This document shows, piece by piece, positions 12,201 to 23,793 of a DNA stretch of 64,000 nucleotides; position 1 is the first letter of the stretch; each line of letters begins with the position of its first letter. Location of the stretch: the NCBI GenBank assembly GCA_033980235.1, contig CM067066.1, positions 31,080,680-31,144,679 on the forward strand, written 5' to 3'. The stretch comes from Diadema setosum (lineage: Eukaryota; Echinodermata; Echinoidea; Diadematoida; Diadematidae). The notes under the pieces were generated by a model. The model was given only the letters and a program-made list of their open reading frames with translations. It was not told the DNA's origin and made no database searches. The position numbers were made by a program, and so were the translations under genes.

Positions 12201-14191
12201 GGATATTGTCGCGTGAAAAAGTACTCCTTTACCATAGGTTTAGATAGTGACATTGTGACTTCTACGTACTTGAATACTAAAAAGGGTTGTTTTGTGAATC
12301 AAATGAATGAAGGTGTGTTCCGATAATGCATATAGATTGCAATTGCCAAAATTATGAGACTGCTTTGTCTTTTCTTATCACCGATTTGTGTCTACATGTC
12401 GTAGCGCGTGTGTACTTGTTGCTATGGTTATCGGCGGGTTTGATTAACTGTGCATGGTTTAGTAAATGCCCACATACTGGGCTTCATGTTGTGTGTTTTG
12501 CACAGGCCAATATCAGCCACCGCTTAAGCAGGAGCACTGGAGAAAAACTTGTTTCCAGATCCCTCCTGATTAAGCAGTGAGCACTGTACTTGAAAGATAC
12601 ATTGCATAATATTTGGCGGTTAACTTCAGTTTCAGATTACAGTGCAGGCAGCGTACACCACAATCGCAAATTAGAGGCTCACAAAGAGTTGTTTTAAGCG
12701 ATGACATGAAAGCTGATGTCGATATCAATGCTTTATCATGCTTCCTGATCTAACCAATTTGGTTCCAATTTTTGTGTGTGATTGCAAATAAGCTATTGTA
12801 TTAATTATAACCTGTAATTTTGAAGCAGAGTGGTTTCTTGGTAATAGTACATGGATACTAAAGTACATTAGTGCCCAAGATGGTTGTATACAATCCCAAT
12901 GACATTTTAAAGTGGTAGGTCCACAGACTTGAGATGGCAAAACAACATATGTCAAAAACTCATGAAAATTGACTTATTGTAGTAACTATCTAAGTTTGTT
13001 TTAGTGTAATCTAACTCTGAAACAAATGAAAATCTTGAAATCAGAATGCAGTCCGTTCCTGAGATACAGTGTACTGTATGACACCCCCTCTCAATCAAAA
13101 TTGTTATAATTTTGTTGGCAAAACAATGTAAGACTAATAAGAGGCGATACACTTGCCCCTTCTCAACACGCGTCCTACATGAACTTGGCAAAACGACATA
13201 GAATTAAGAAAGCTCTACAGGTGAATCATGATCTTCATGAAATACATTGTTTTGCCATATCAATCCCTTTGCAAAACTTTAAATTCAATTTCCTAGAAAA
13301 GAGGTTGCACACACAAATGTAGATTATTCTAACATTAGACACAATGTTTTGCCATCTCACGGCCGTCCAGACAAGATACTACGGACATAGATTGGACCTA
13401 ACCCTAAGGCCTAACCTAGGTAATGTGTGAAAATGTTGAACTCAAAGAATTCTGCACACTTGCAAAGCCAACCTCTACCGTATCAGTGACAGAAGGCACC
13501 AGAATAATCAGCAAGTTGGTTGTGGTCTCACTCAGTCTTAGTCTTACCATGCTTACCACTAGAATCTAACACAAATAAGCAAAAAAAAAAAAAAAAAAAA
13601 TAGTTACCTAACAATAACATCCTCGTGTTATGAATGGAATGGAGCTAGAGAGGAAGATCATAGATGCTAGACCCCCTCTACAGATCTAGCTACGTTAGTA
13701 AAAAAGAAAGAATTGATAATTCGCTTTGCGTTAGGAATCTTTAACGTTACTGATCACTGATGGCATGCAATCATTCCTCATCTTTCTCTTCTTAATCTTA
13801 ATGACTTAATATTGAAAGGCGATGAAGGATAGAAGCCACAAGGATAAAGTTTTAGGCCCCCTAGATCTATAACGTTACTGAGTGTAAATTCTAATATACA
13901 GATAAAATTTACTTTAAATATGCTGACTAAAATGCTCTACAAATGAACTTTTACTACGCTAGTACCAGTAGGATCTAGCGTGTAAACATACATTAGTAGC
14001 TGGCTACGCGATCTTCTGCCGTAGATAAGATTATGGTCTAGCCCTACCTGTTTCTCCTTCAGGTTCTCGCCGGGCGCAAGGGCGGCTAGCCGGGTCTTGT
14101 TCTTCGGGTCTGCGCTGCCGGGTCCTCCATGTCGTTTTGTCCCGGCTTTTATGCGATTTGAGGACGTTTTACTCTGCTCGGTGTCTGCCAT
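245..14191 (-). CDS. DNAH5: Axonemal dynein heavy chain, DNAH5/DNAH8 type, N-terminal exons (partial)
   Basis: Five coding exons on the minus strand: 14048-14191, 4512-4646, 3002-3083, 2290-2322 and 245-402. They join in frame into the first 184 residues of a protein that normally exceeds 4,500 aa; the rest lies off the left edge. All borders are GT-AG. The start ATG at 14191 follows an in-frame TAA two codons upstream. Exon 2 (KEEREAKRAQLDPRH, then ERADVEDAVLEGNN), exon 3 (THLMFFYQ) and exon 5 (KPRVYVTDGKD, GVCVFFLRANASKAIT) match the N-terminal tail of vertebrate DNAH5 and DNAH8. The product is a motor subunit of the ciliary outer dynein arm; this tail region lies far from the AAA motor and serves assembly and docking. 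Exon 4 is only 33 nt and not recognisably conserved, so it is the least certain exon. Intron 1 is 9.4 kb. DNAH5 and DNAH8 cannot be separated from this fragment. Confidence 0.9.
616..813. repeat. Palindromic CTGTAAAACCAG repeat, copy 1
   Basis: Begins CACTGTAAAACCAGAAAT and ends CTTGCTTTACAGTATA. The interior pairs AATTTTGCAAATTTC with the complement of later AATTCGCAAAAATTTCAC. MITE-like, no coding. Downstream of dynein exon 4, in an intron. Confidence 0.65.
2615..2860. repeat. Dispersed repeat shared with 35530-35775, copy 1
   Basis: Shares AGCAAGTCTAATTTT, then AATCGGG, GAGTACAGT, TGTCAGAATCAGAATC and AATAGCACCTGACTCG with the second copy in the same order. Between dynein exons 3 and 4. 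Class unknown. Confidence 0.6.
5718..5824. repeat. TTC-rich polypyrimidine tract
   Basis: Roughly 105 bp of almost pure T/C on the plus strand, mostly TTC units, in dynein intron 1. Confidence 0.9.
9231..9416. repeat. Palindromic CTGTAAAACCAG repeat, copy 2
   Basis: Starts TACTGTAAAACACAATAG and ends near AAATTACTAGAAATG. It has the family body (GGAGCCAACAGCCTTTCTC, TTTTAATTTTGCGACTC) in reverse orientation to copy 1. It directly abuts the repeat starting at 9437. Confidence 0.55.
9437..10749 (+). repeat. TGACCTTTGACC-rich repeat element, copy 1
   Basis: Starts TATGCCTCCGCCATAATGC and ends in a hairpin ATGCCTCCGGCACC...GGAGGCAT (10717-10749). The interior has divergent tandem units of about 145 bp (for example AAACTTTCACCAG at 10221 and 10366), each with TGACCTTTGACCT motifs. 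Before the terminal hairpin is a (GGAC)n array, 10621-10702. Located in dynein intron 1. Confidence 0.8.
10621..10702. repeat. (GGAC)n microsatellite
   Basis: About twenty GGAC or GGAA units next to the terminal hairpin of the repeat element ending at 10749. The same array (as GTCC) adjoins the hairpin at 63719. Confidence 0.95.
11718..11890. repeat. Related palindromic repeat, second subfamily, copy 1
   Basis: Starts TACTGTAAATGTGCAAATAT and contains ACACAAATATTTTTGAGACA and TTGATTCCGCAGCATT. The same layout occurs at 50410-50613. Confidence 0.55.
11895..12091. repeat. Palindromic CTGTAAAACCAG repeat, copy 3
   Basis: Ends TATTTCTGGTTTTACAG (12074-12090) and contains GACAGCCTTTTTCGCAGCATG and TTGCGAATCTTGGCTCCTCG. 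It lies immediately next to the second-subfamily repeat. Confidence 0.6.
12635..12790. repeat. Dispersed repeat shared with 36165-36310, copy 1
   Basis: Shares GTGCAGGCAGCGTAC, GCAAATTAG, ACATGAAA and GATGT(C/T)GATATCAATGC with the second copy. In dynein intron 1; class unknown. Confidence 0.55.
12919..13371. mobile_element. Inverted-repeat element with alternating TGGCAAAACA words
   Basis: A 15-bp perfect inverted pair TGAGATGGCAAAACA (12930-12944) and its complement (13345-13359) lies within weaker outer ends beginning GTCC and GTCT. The interior repeats TTGGCAAAAC and its complement several times in both orientations. In dynein intron 1. Confidence 0.65.
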
Positions 14192-14333
14192 GATTTATGA
14201 CAGTAGGCAACCGTCGGTGCCTAAATATTATTCTACCCAAATGTCACGGTTTATATGGTATACGAACGTCATGCAGAGTTTAAACTGTAACTTCTTCAAC
14301 ACAGTTCTTCTAAATAGTTTCGCCAACTTCACT

Positions 14334-14344
14334 CCGCCATGTTG
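14334..14344 (-). promoter_or_regulatory. YY1-like motif upstream of the dynein gene
   Basis: The minus strand reads CAACATGGCGG about 145 nt upstream of the dynein start codon. This fits the core of the YY1 motif (AANATGGCG), which in animal promoters often lies just downstream of the transcription start site in this orientation. The site is seen; its function is inferred. Confidence 0.35.
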
Positions 14345-16056
14345 AAATCGATTGTGTACGATCTCCAACGAAACCGATAAATTTGCATAATAAAAGCAAA
14401 TAGATTCGTCAACTTCAACAAGGGGTAGGGAAATTAAATCATATTATCTTTCGTGTGCCATACAAATTTAGGGTTTTGTATTGATTCATGCAAGTACGAG
14501 ATAGATATAATAAAATCAATTTTGATTTTAAGTTAATATACAATAGATTGTCAAAAGGTATACAAATTTCAAATTGAATTATTTTTTTAAACATTTCCCC
14601 CCATCTACTATAATGAACTCGTCCAAACTTACAGACCCTGCTATGGGCCTGCTTCGAGTGCCCTCCCTGTGCCGAGATTACTAAAGACGCTATTGATTGA
14701 GTTGAAATGCCTGTTTAGCATCTCAGGGTCAACGAAATGAATCGCAACTGCTTGGAAAGATAAAATCTTCGGTAAAAATGTTCAGTTTGCAGATATTGCC
14801 ATGGAAAAAGTAAGGCAAAAGAAAGTTCGAAAACTATGATGAATTGAAATGATCGCGAAGCACTGTGACTCACTGCGCTGCACAACACAGTTGCTGCGCG
14901 TGTTCGGTTTTTTTATCGCAGTCTCCAAGTTGCTGGGAATCATGTTGAAACGCGAACAACAAACATGTACCACAATGTTTTACATGATCTGATACATTTG
15001 TAACGAATGACATTTATACAAAGGACTTCATCGATTTGCTATAAACCTAGTAGGTTTCTTTGATGGTGAAAGCATGGAAAATCAATGTACCTACTTTTAA
15101 AAAATGGACGGAGAGCAGGAATCGACAATCTAAAGATAGCTTTAGTCAAAGAGACACGATGACATGAGACAAATCCCTCCATATGATATGATACACAATT
15201 ATTTTCCAGGCATTCCTGGCTATATAATCTTACACTATAAAACAATCAATAACAAAATGCGTGATGTTATGGCAATAGCAGTTTAGTTTTTCGAAGCCAA
15301 TTTCGGCCAATTGTGTAATCTATTAATCATCATTATCTCGTACATAAATGGGCAGGTGGACAATCATGTACTAAGTACATTGCGTTCATTATTAACAGAT
15401 CGTCATGAGCGGGAATCGCCCATTATGCTAATTAATAGGTCTATCCATGCACATCCTTGTTAATACAACCAAGACAATTAACGTCAAGAGGTTGATGGCG
15501 TAAAGGTTTACCCTCCTGTACCTATGTTCGTTTATATTAATTGTTGTTCATTTTATAATGTATTTCGTCAGTGCGTGATATCATGTAAGGACGCTGAAAA
15601 AGTTCATTTTTTATACCTCCGTGTATCAGTTTTGTCTTTTTTTTAATGAAATAGTGACTCAGTTCCATATTTTCAAGTTTCAAGTTTCAAGTTTACTCAA
15701 AGTTTCAACAATACAAAAATTACATAAGAACAATAATATGAAACAAGGAATACATTGTTGAATATATGCGATTAAAACAATTTGCAGAATATTTGAATAT
15801 AAATTGACAATGCATTGATGCATTATAGATGTAAAGTGGAGGGGTCTTAGAAAAGCAAGCTTGTATAATAAGACCCCTGAAAAGGCAAAGTTAGTTAAGA
15901 CATGTAATATAACAACTCACTAACATATATACAAACATATTAAAGCCATAGAATAATTCTAGTGGAATCCCTCAAGAAGCGCAGCAATCACACCCCAGAG
16001 ACCAAAAAAAAAAATGAACAAAATTTATTGCCCCCCCCCCCCCCGAGTCAATTTAA

Positions 16057-16985
16057 AGGACAAGTTCACCTTCACAGACATGTGGGTTGAGTGAATGCAG
16101 CAATATTTGTAAAACACATCAGTGAAAGTTTGCCAGTGAGGAAAATCAGACAATCCGTTCTAGAGTTATGCACTTTTGAAGTTTCTGCTCACTGAAGGCT
16201 GGATGAGAAGACTACTATAGCTTGTGATGTCACATGAGTACAACGATATAAAGAAAATATAATGAAAATTCGACATATTTTCACTTTATTTGCTTAAAGG
16301 GATTGTGCAGTTTTGGTTGAGACTTAATTTCAGGTTTCTAACATTTTTTGGTGAGATAGTGAATAACCTCTTATAAAATATGAAAGAGCATGTAATTCTA
16401 TGAGGAATTCAATGTTTATTTGATGAAAATTGGTTTTGAAATGGTTGAGATGTGGGACCCACACTTTGTTACGATCGCTTTGTTTTACTTTGTTTTTGGA
16501 TGTTTCAGTCATTCCAAACCTGATTTTCATCAAATAAACTTTGAATTCCTCTTAAAATGGTATGCTCTGTACTATGTCATAAGTGTTTTCTTGGTATCTC
16601 GCAAAAAGTTAAAAGCCCTATTCTCATCTCCACCAATACTGTACCATCCCTTTAATAAAAGGTCTTTTGACTTCCCTCTTTCAGAAGGCAAAAGGAAACA
16701 TATTGCCCTTAACATACGTCCGTGACAAGTTGAGGAAATGTACACTTTTTTCAAAAAGTAAAATTTTGTAAAAGTCTCTTTTTATTTTCTTCATGTCGTT
16801 GTACGCATATGACATCATGCACTGTAGTAGTCTTCTCATCCAGCAGTAACTGCGCAGATACTTCAAAAATTCATAACTTTTGAACGGATTGTCCGATTTT
16901 CCCCAAACTTTCACTGATAAAATTATGTTCTACTGATATTGTTGCATTCACTCAGTCCACATGTATATGAAGGTGAACTTGCCCT
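16057..16985. mobile_element. TTAA foldback element, family A, copy 1
   Basis: Long inverted arms of about 240 bp, starting AGGACAAGTTCACC and ending in its near complement, flanked by TTAA at 16053-16056 and 16986-16989. TTAA target duplication plus terminal inverted repeats is characteristic of piggyBac-type transposons. There is no transposase, so it is a non-autonomous (MITE-like) copy. It sits in the 3' UTR of the retrotransposon and itself contains a family B element. Confidence 0.75.
16298..16651. mobile_element. TTAA foldback element, family B, copy 1
   Basis: A 354-bp element with inverted arms, beginning AGGGATTGTGCAG and ending in a complementary CCATCCCT, flanked by TTAA at 16294-16297 and 16652-16655. 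Arms share ATTTGATGAAAATTGGTTTT and its complement. It lies between the two arms of family A copy 1. Confidence 0.75.
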
Positions 16986-18525
16986 TTAAAATTTATTTTA
17001 TCGGCTATGATATAATATGACCACAAGAGGGAGCAGCAATTTTTTTTTTAACTTTGTGGTATGGTCTCAGAACCCTCACTTCTCCACAGGTAAGGACCCT
17101 TTCAAAAGGAGAGTTTCTAATTTTTACCATAACCCAGAATTTTACAGTCATATCTGGCTTTAACATACATGGATGGATTCTAAGTGCACACACACACTAC
17201 CTATGGAATTTTAAATCAAAACATAATTGGCATTTAGACTATGTTACTAAAATGGAAAGCAATGAGATGAAACATGTATCTAGAATTTAAAAGGAGCAGC
17301 ATCAATGAGACTGAGAATATCGATGAAGCAAATATATACTACTGAGTCAACACTTTAAATCTGGAAAAAGTGGTACTATATCTTTAACATCTGAGGGTAA
17401 CATGTTCCATTCTTTTATGCAAGACACATAAAAAGAATTTAGGGCAATACTGGTAGCTACATAAGGTAGATGCAGAAGGTTTTTCTGACGTGTGTAATGG
17501 GAATGAACAACTGAGTTTTTTACAGACAAATCAAAAAATAAGGAGGGAGAACTGGACATGTGAAGCTTGTACATGAATGCCAATGAGTTAGAAGACACTA
17601 ACTCGTTTAGAGGTAAACAACGCAGCTGTAAGAACTCGGGGTACTTGGCCTAGTAAAGTGTGAGCTTGTTATTATATAGCCTGATAGCTCTTTTTTGTAC
17701 AATAAACAATTTATGAAGATGGCTGTTATAAGTATTACCCCATACAAGCAACATTACAATACATCAAGTGAGGCATTATGATGCTATTATACAGTGTAGT
17801 CAAGACACTTTTAGAACAATAAATTTTAGCTTATGCATCACACCAACACCCCGAGAAGCTTTGGAACATACATTTAGAATGTGTTGCTTCCATGACAGAA
17901 ATTCATTGATAGTAATACCAAGGAATAATATATTTTCGCTTGTAGCTACCTGATGTCCACCAATTATGAGAGAAGGGGTGTTTAAAGGTGTCCTCTTATT
18001 CCTTGTTCTGAAAATAACACATTGTGTCTTCTGAAGATTAAGTGACAATTTATTACAACAAAACCAACGATAAAGTTTATTAAGTTCATCGTTTGCTGAA
18101 GATATTAAACTGCACACATCCTTGTGGGAGGACAGAAGACTTGTATCATGAGCAAACAGTGAGTAAGTAAACAATGATGTAGAACTGATGATATCATTGA
18201 TATAGATAAGAAATAATAGTGGGACTAACACTGAGCCCTGAGGCACTCCACAATCAATGTGGGTGGAAAGCGATTTGGTCCCATTGACAACCACAAACTG
18301 CTGAAGAAAGCTCGTTATCATTGTCTATATTGTAGCTACCTCCGTTTATCACACGTCTTTTGTTTGTTTGTTTTTTCAATGAAATAGAGCGTAGTTCCAT
18401 TGCGCGAATTTGTAAAGCAGATTATCGAACCTTAATGTGCAATACAGCTGCGGATTTACCGAAAGCTGCCGACTTTAACAAACGTATTACCCACGCATCT
18501 CAGGCAGGCGGATACAACGTACGTG

Positions 18526-18690
<165 letters not shown>

Positions 18691-18991
18691 TGTATCTGTG
18701 TCTGTATCTGTGTTTAAAACATCTCTTTAATTCGTGTCAATGAACCTGTATGTCACAGTTTTTCATCTTGTTTTGTCTCCTTTTGGATCTTCTCTCTCTC
18801 TCACACACACACAAACACATGTCTGTTTCCTCTCTTTCTCTATTTTTCTTCCTTTTATGTGCATAGGGGCATTAATCTCTCTCTTTTTTTCTCTTTTTTT
18901 TTTTTTGATACGCGCTATACAAACTCTTTTATTGCATTATTATTAAGCTAGCTGATAGACAGCCTCCAAAGTAAAATATACGTATGAATTA

Positions 18992-19245
18992 GTGGGGGCG
19001 CTATGGCATTATAGTGGATAAGACTCCCGACTCCCGATCGGAGGACCCGAGTTCGAATCCCGCCCAGTGCTTACGTCCTTGGACAAGATCATTTTACCCA
19101 CTGTGTCCCTCTCGACCCAGGTGTATAAATGGGTACCTGGCAACGCTAGGGTAATAATAATAATAGCAGGGCCCTCTGGTAGAGCAGTGGCAACACTGAG
19201 GAGGCTACCCTGGGTAAATAACACCTTATTATTATTATTATTATT
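18992..19245 (+). mobile_element. tRNA-headed SINE ending in an ATT microsatellite
   Basis: Contains an A-box-like TGGCATTATAGTGG, a B box GTTCGAATCC at 19051-19060, a body with GGTGTATAAATGGGTACCTGG-like sequence common in animal SINEs, and an (ATT)n tail ending at 19245. It cannot be a functional tRNA: it has no acceptor-stem pairing or CCA-ready end. Confidence 0.75.
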
Positions 19246-19662
19246 GATCGAGGCATCGCCAACTCTACATTTCAGCGATGTCCGTAATAATGTCACTGTA
19301 GTCCATGAACAGATTTGTTTCTGTGATTCTTGTTTGCGTTATTAGTACTATTTAATCTACACAAGTCATTAATGATGGAACTTTGGAGCGGTAGGAGACT
19401 ACACACGGAAGATCATAGTGTCATCAACTCTAAATCTATGTCCATTAACTACATCTTTTTATGTAAAAAGAATATGATCCTGGATAATACTCGAATAAGT
19501 CTTTTTCAGTCAGGCATAAGCATCAGGTTTAGCTATTTCTGCAAAATGAAAGCATAAATCGCAAATAACATACTCTTGCATTGAAAGTTTAAGTAATGGT
19601 AATGGTTAAGATATAATACAATGATGTATTTATCATAATGGTATCATAAGCAACAATACACT

Positions 19663-19663
<1 letters not shown>

Positions 19664-19728
<65 letters not shown>

Positions 19729-19729
19729 T
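19664..19729. repeat. (CAT)n microsatellite
   Basis: About 22 units of ATC/CAT without interruption, between the two SINEs. Confidence 0.97.
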
Positions 19730-20329
19730 ACTTTAGGCCCTATAAATGACGACGCAATGTATGGTAATGGTTGTCACAATGATGTTGATAATGGCTGTCA
19801 CAACATTGTTTATTGCAAAGGCCATAAGTATAGCGCATGTTTATCTTTCCCACCGCCCAAAATTAACGGAAAGGAGCGGGTGCTGCGTGTGAAAAAAAAC
19901 AAATAAATAAAATAAGTGGCTTCCCGTAACTGCTTGTTCACCAACGCTGATGGCGTTCTTCCAGGGTGGTCATGCAGTGAACACCATTGACATGAGGTGA
20001 TTATGTATGAATCTTGTCGCTTTTTTAACTGCATACCTTGGTATACAATATAAACCAATTAAAACATTGTGATTCTATACATCACATCTGAAATTTAATC
20101 TGTTTTTAAAGGGAGTGCTAGTATGACATTTAGATTGTATGTGCTATTGTGTCCATTTGAATACAGTATTTCCATGTTTTGGCTGTTTTTTGTTTTGTTT
20201 TTTGTTTTGTTTTTTAGATGATTGTAAGATGCATCTGATACTAGTATTTGAAAATGATTTGTGATGTTAAAAAAAACAAACAAAAATGATTTAAATTCAT
20301 GAAAGTACCCGCTGCATGCTATGAGGGTT

Positions 20330-20515
20330 AGAACCAACACTTGCTGTCGGGCGGAAGCTCGGTCAGTGGTCTAGTGGAGATGACGCCTGTCCAGAGATCA
20401 GGAGGTCGTAGGTTCGAATCCTGCTCGAGTATGTACATCCATGATTTTTTATCATGGCTACTCCTGAAATACTTATCAATTCAGTTCTTATTTAAGTCGA
20501 TGTAGGGCAATTTGT
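20330..20515 (+). mobile_element. tRNA-headed SINE, second family, intact copy
   Basis: Starts near CAACACTTGCTGTCGGGCGG, with A box GGTCAGTGGTCTAGTGG (20361-20377) and B box GGTTCGAATCC (20411-20421). The tail reads TGCTCGAGTATGTAC, then CATGATTTTTTATCATGG (a short hairpin), then GTCGATGTAGGGCAATTTG. It serves as the uninterrupted reference for the split copy at 44027-45265. Confidence 0.72.
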
Positions 20516-20927
20516 CAATCAGTTGCAAACATGAAATGAATTCCGTTACATGAAATCTTTGAAGGCTTCCGTGGGGGAGGAACAATGGGTGGTAGAAGGC
20601 TTGTAGGGTACCATGTATTCTTTCTTTGGTAAGAGATGTGGCCCTGAAAGGGGGCCTCGGCACTCTTAATATTTCGCCAAACATGTTCTGGTCGTTTTCA
20701 AGAGAATTGTTTACATTTTCTTGGAAACGGCACTGTTAAGCCTTCTACCACCCATAATTCAGTTACATGCACATCCTTTCAGCTCATAAATCAATAAACA
20801 ATTTGTCTATTTTTCCTAGGACCTATTATATATGATTCAATGATAATAGATTAATCTTCAGTAGATATAAGAGAATACAATCAATGAAATAACAATCAAT
20901 GAAATAACAGAGCATGTGTTTTGTTTC

Positions 20928-21044
<117 letters not shown>

Positions 21045-22279
21045 AAATTGTTATTAAAAGAAATGTCAGATTCCTCTCCTTTCTTCAAACAAGTACAATG
21101 TTGTATCATACTTTATACAAACTGCATAGTAAAATCACTCATTGTCACTCTACTCTCCTTATTTCCACTTATTTTAATGCCCCCAAATCAACCCATATTA
21201 CAGCATACACACAAAAAATGCACACACAAGACATAATACTCATCCACCTATTCATACGTTTACTAAATCAGCAGAGGTTCCCTCCTCCTGTCTGCATTCC
21301 CAACTTAAATATTGTGTAAAGCACAAAGAAACAACAAAAACAGAACATCCACACTCTTGCACCCACACACAAACAGACTAACAAACAAACAAAGCACATA
21401 CATGCATTCACACATAAGAAGGCTTTTCTCCAGAGGACAACCACAGGTGTGTGTACTTTAAATGCAATTCCACTGCATGATAAAGTTGACTTTAATAAAT
21501 AGAGCAAAATCAAACATATAGAATTGTACATACAAGTAACAGCCACATCAAAATTGGATCCGAGGCTACACAGTTCTGGGATTTCATAGTATCAAACAGT
21601 TTCACAGAACAATGATGATGGTTGCAACCACAAAAATACACACATAAGATGAGGTGAAAGTGTCATTTACTCACATCACAAGTCTCACTTAAGTGTGTAC
21701 ACAAAAGTATCATACAAAAATCACCTAAATGCTGCTTGAAATAAGAACAGCCCTAAAAGCCAAAAGCATCATCTATGAATAAGAAATATTGAAGAATTAC
21801 AGGCATCCTGATGCCAAACACTGCATTTGCTGATTTATCATATGTCATATGGTCTCTAACATAAGTACTGTATTGGTGTAGGCACATTAATCATCACATT
21901 GTAGGACCTTTAGGTTGTTACATTCTTGTAAAATTTTGCAATTTTCCCTTTATTTTCTTTTTTTTTAAACCCTGGGGTTCACAGATACTGTATATCATCA
22001 TCAAAATGTGCAAGTTCATTGTCTATCCTCGTTAATACTCAACACAGGTTTGAATTTTTTTTTTTTTAACTTCAACATGTGTAGCAATTGATTTTTTCTA
22101 GCCAAGGCAAAAATTGAAAACGTTCCGATTTCAAACAGTGGTCTTAATAAGATCCATCAAAAAGGTGTACATCTTTATGGCTAATGAATTTAACATAACA
22201 TCACCTACTGACATACCTCTTAACCCATCAAAGCATCTATAGGAAATGCGTGTTGTAGCAAAATCAAACCATCCTCAAC

Positions 22280-22520
22280 GGGTTAAGCTATTGCTACCTC
22301 CACTACCGAGGTCATGTTTTTGCCAGTGTTGGCTTGTCTGTCTTTTTTGTTTTTTTGCCAAATACACATAACACATGAAGTTATGAACAAATTTAGATAA
22401 AATTTTCAGGAAAGGTCGAAAATGACATAAGGAAGAGATCATTACATTTTGGTAGTGATCTGGATCACCGTCTGGATCCAGGACTTTTATTTCACTTTTT
22501 AAAGAATTCTTCATCAATGA
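22280..22520 (+). repeat. Dispersed repeat with GGTAGTGATCTGGATC core, copy 1
   Basis: Contains TTGGCTTGTCTGTC, then ACATTTTGGTAGTGATCTGG and GTCTGGATCCAGGA. Related to 30185-30410 over scattered blocks. It is likely an ancient interspersed element; no ends are defined. Confidence 0.4.
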
Positions 22521-23518
22521 AAAATATGGCTATTTTCAGCATATGTGTATTTAACTCCACAATTAATACAATGTAGCTAGATTATCTAGTATCACTATCA
22601 CTCTATTGTACACAATATGATGATGATCGTTAATCAATTTTTATTGCTCAGTGAGAAATCACAATATGGGTGGAAATGAGCTGCTTGGTTGAAGTCTGCA
22701 CTAAGTGCTTTTCTAGTTTTATATGAAAAGAAGGAGTCTTTAATCTTCTATATGCAGCCTTTGACCATCTGCTCAACCATGTATTGTCATCAGTCATACA
22801 CATTGTCATTGTGATGCATTCAGGAAATTATGGCATAAGCATACTGCCAAAATAACAATACAGACACAGAAAAATAATGTGTACCTCTGTCATTTATGTG
22901 AGCAAGGTATGAAAAGTAATATGCACAATCATATGAAATGTAAGTTATTCATTTAAAATCACAGGCAAAACTAAAATAACCTTTAAGAACTCACCCTACT
23001 TGTTCCTCCACAATCTATTTTTACTTATTCGTCTATAAAATTGTTAAACAGTGCCAGTAAACATTAGTCACAGCAAATCAAGTGTGAATTGCTGGATTTC
23101 TATAAAGAATACCACAGTCATCCCTTTCTCAGCAAAAATGCATTGCCTACATAAAGTTTGGAAGCTGGGTAGATTACATTCATTTTCATGATATCATTTC
23201 ATCCCTCATCCCATCATCCTACCCTTCCACCCCTCTTTGCATGCCTCACACACTGATCTTTATATGAACACAACCGGGATCCCATGCAGAAAGCATTACT
23301 CTGCTCTCAGAAAATGCTGAAAACACAGCAAGTTTCAAGTCAAAATATCAACCCTAGAAAAAGTCAGACACTTGCTGCTAGAGCTACTGTACAACGAGGC
23401 ATGGAGTGGTTGCACATTGAGTGCAAAGATTTCTCATGTAAAAGGTTCACTCTCTTGGTAACATATAGATGGTTTTCACTGGGAGAGTGGAAACTGCTTA
23501 TATGTTAGAATTTGTTTG

Positions 23519-23524
23519 TTTATT
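23519..23524 (-). terminator. Candidate poly(A) signal of CIAO2B
   Basis: AATAAA on the minus strand about 270 nt after the CIAO2B stop codon. It is the first such hexamer I noticed downstream. No transcript evidence is available, so use is inferred. Confidence 0.35.
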
Positions 23525-23793
23525 CATTTTTCGCGACTCCTCCAGCATCAATGCCCACCACAACCTGGGAAATTTGAGGACAGACTTCAGACCCACAACT
23601 GCTACCAGCCTTCATTTACAAGCTGGAAAACAGAACAGTAGCATGTCTCTCCAGTCTGGTGCATATATGCGCTCTTCGCACCGAGTAATCACACTGCTAT
23701 CCCCCTGTGATTGCCATCATGGCCCCCTGTCCAGGCACCTGGGACTGGACATCGGGACTGGACACCCGGGTGTAACCTAAGTGTTGCCGCAGC

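Larger units (their letters stand above)
4647..14047. other. Dynein intron 1 contents
   Basis: 9.4 kb without recognised exons. It holds a TTC tract, poly-A and poly-C runs, two palindromic CTGTAAAACCAG copies and one related repeat, the TGACCTTTGACC-rich element, a copy of the repeat shared with 36165, and the TGGCAAAACA element. Between 5100 and 9200 I see only AT-rich unique sequence. Confidence 0.7.
15672..18321 (-). mobile_element. Decayed, 5'-truncated non-LTR retrotransposon (CR1/Jockey-like)
   Basis: On the minus strand 18321-17800 encodes a reverse transcriptase piece with the family motif GVPQGSVLVPLLFLIYINDI, followed by SLFAHDTSLL where active enzymes have (F/Y)ADD; here the first catalytic Asp is His58 of the piece. 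Motifs after it (WFCCNKLSLNLQKTQCVIF, ILFLGITI) are typical. After a frame change, 17598-17347 encodes the C-terminal end (SFYVSCIKEWNMLPSDVKDI). The 5' part of the ORF is missing. The long AT-rich tract to 15672, ending in TTTCAAGTTTCAAG repeats, is the probable 3' UTR and is split by nested TTAA elements. The element cannot be active. Confidence 0.8.

Noticed and set aside
19004..19060. Possible tRNA gene
   Set aside because: A and B boxes are present, but no acceptor stem or cloverleaf can be formed; it is the head of a SINE. The same applies at 20361-20421 and 44061-44140.
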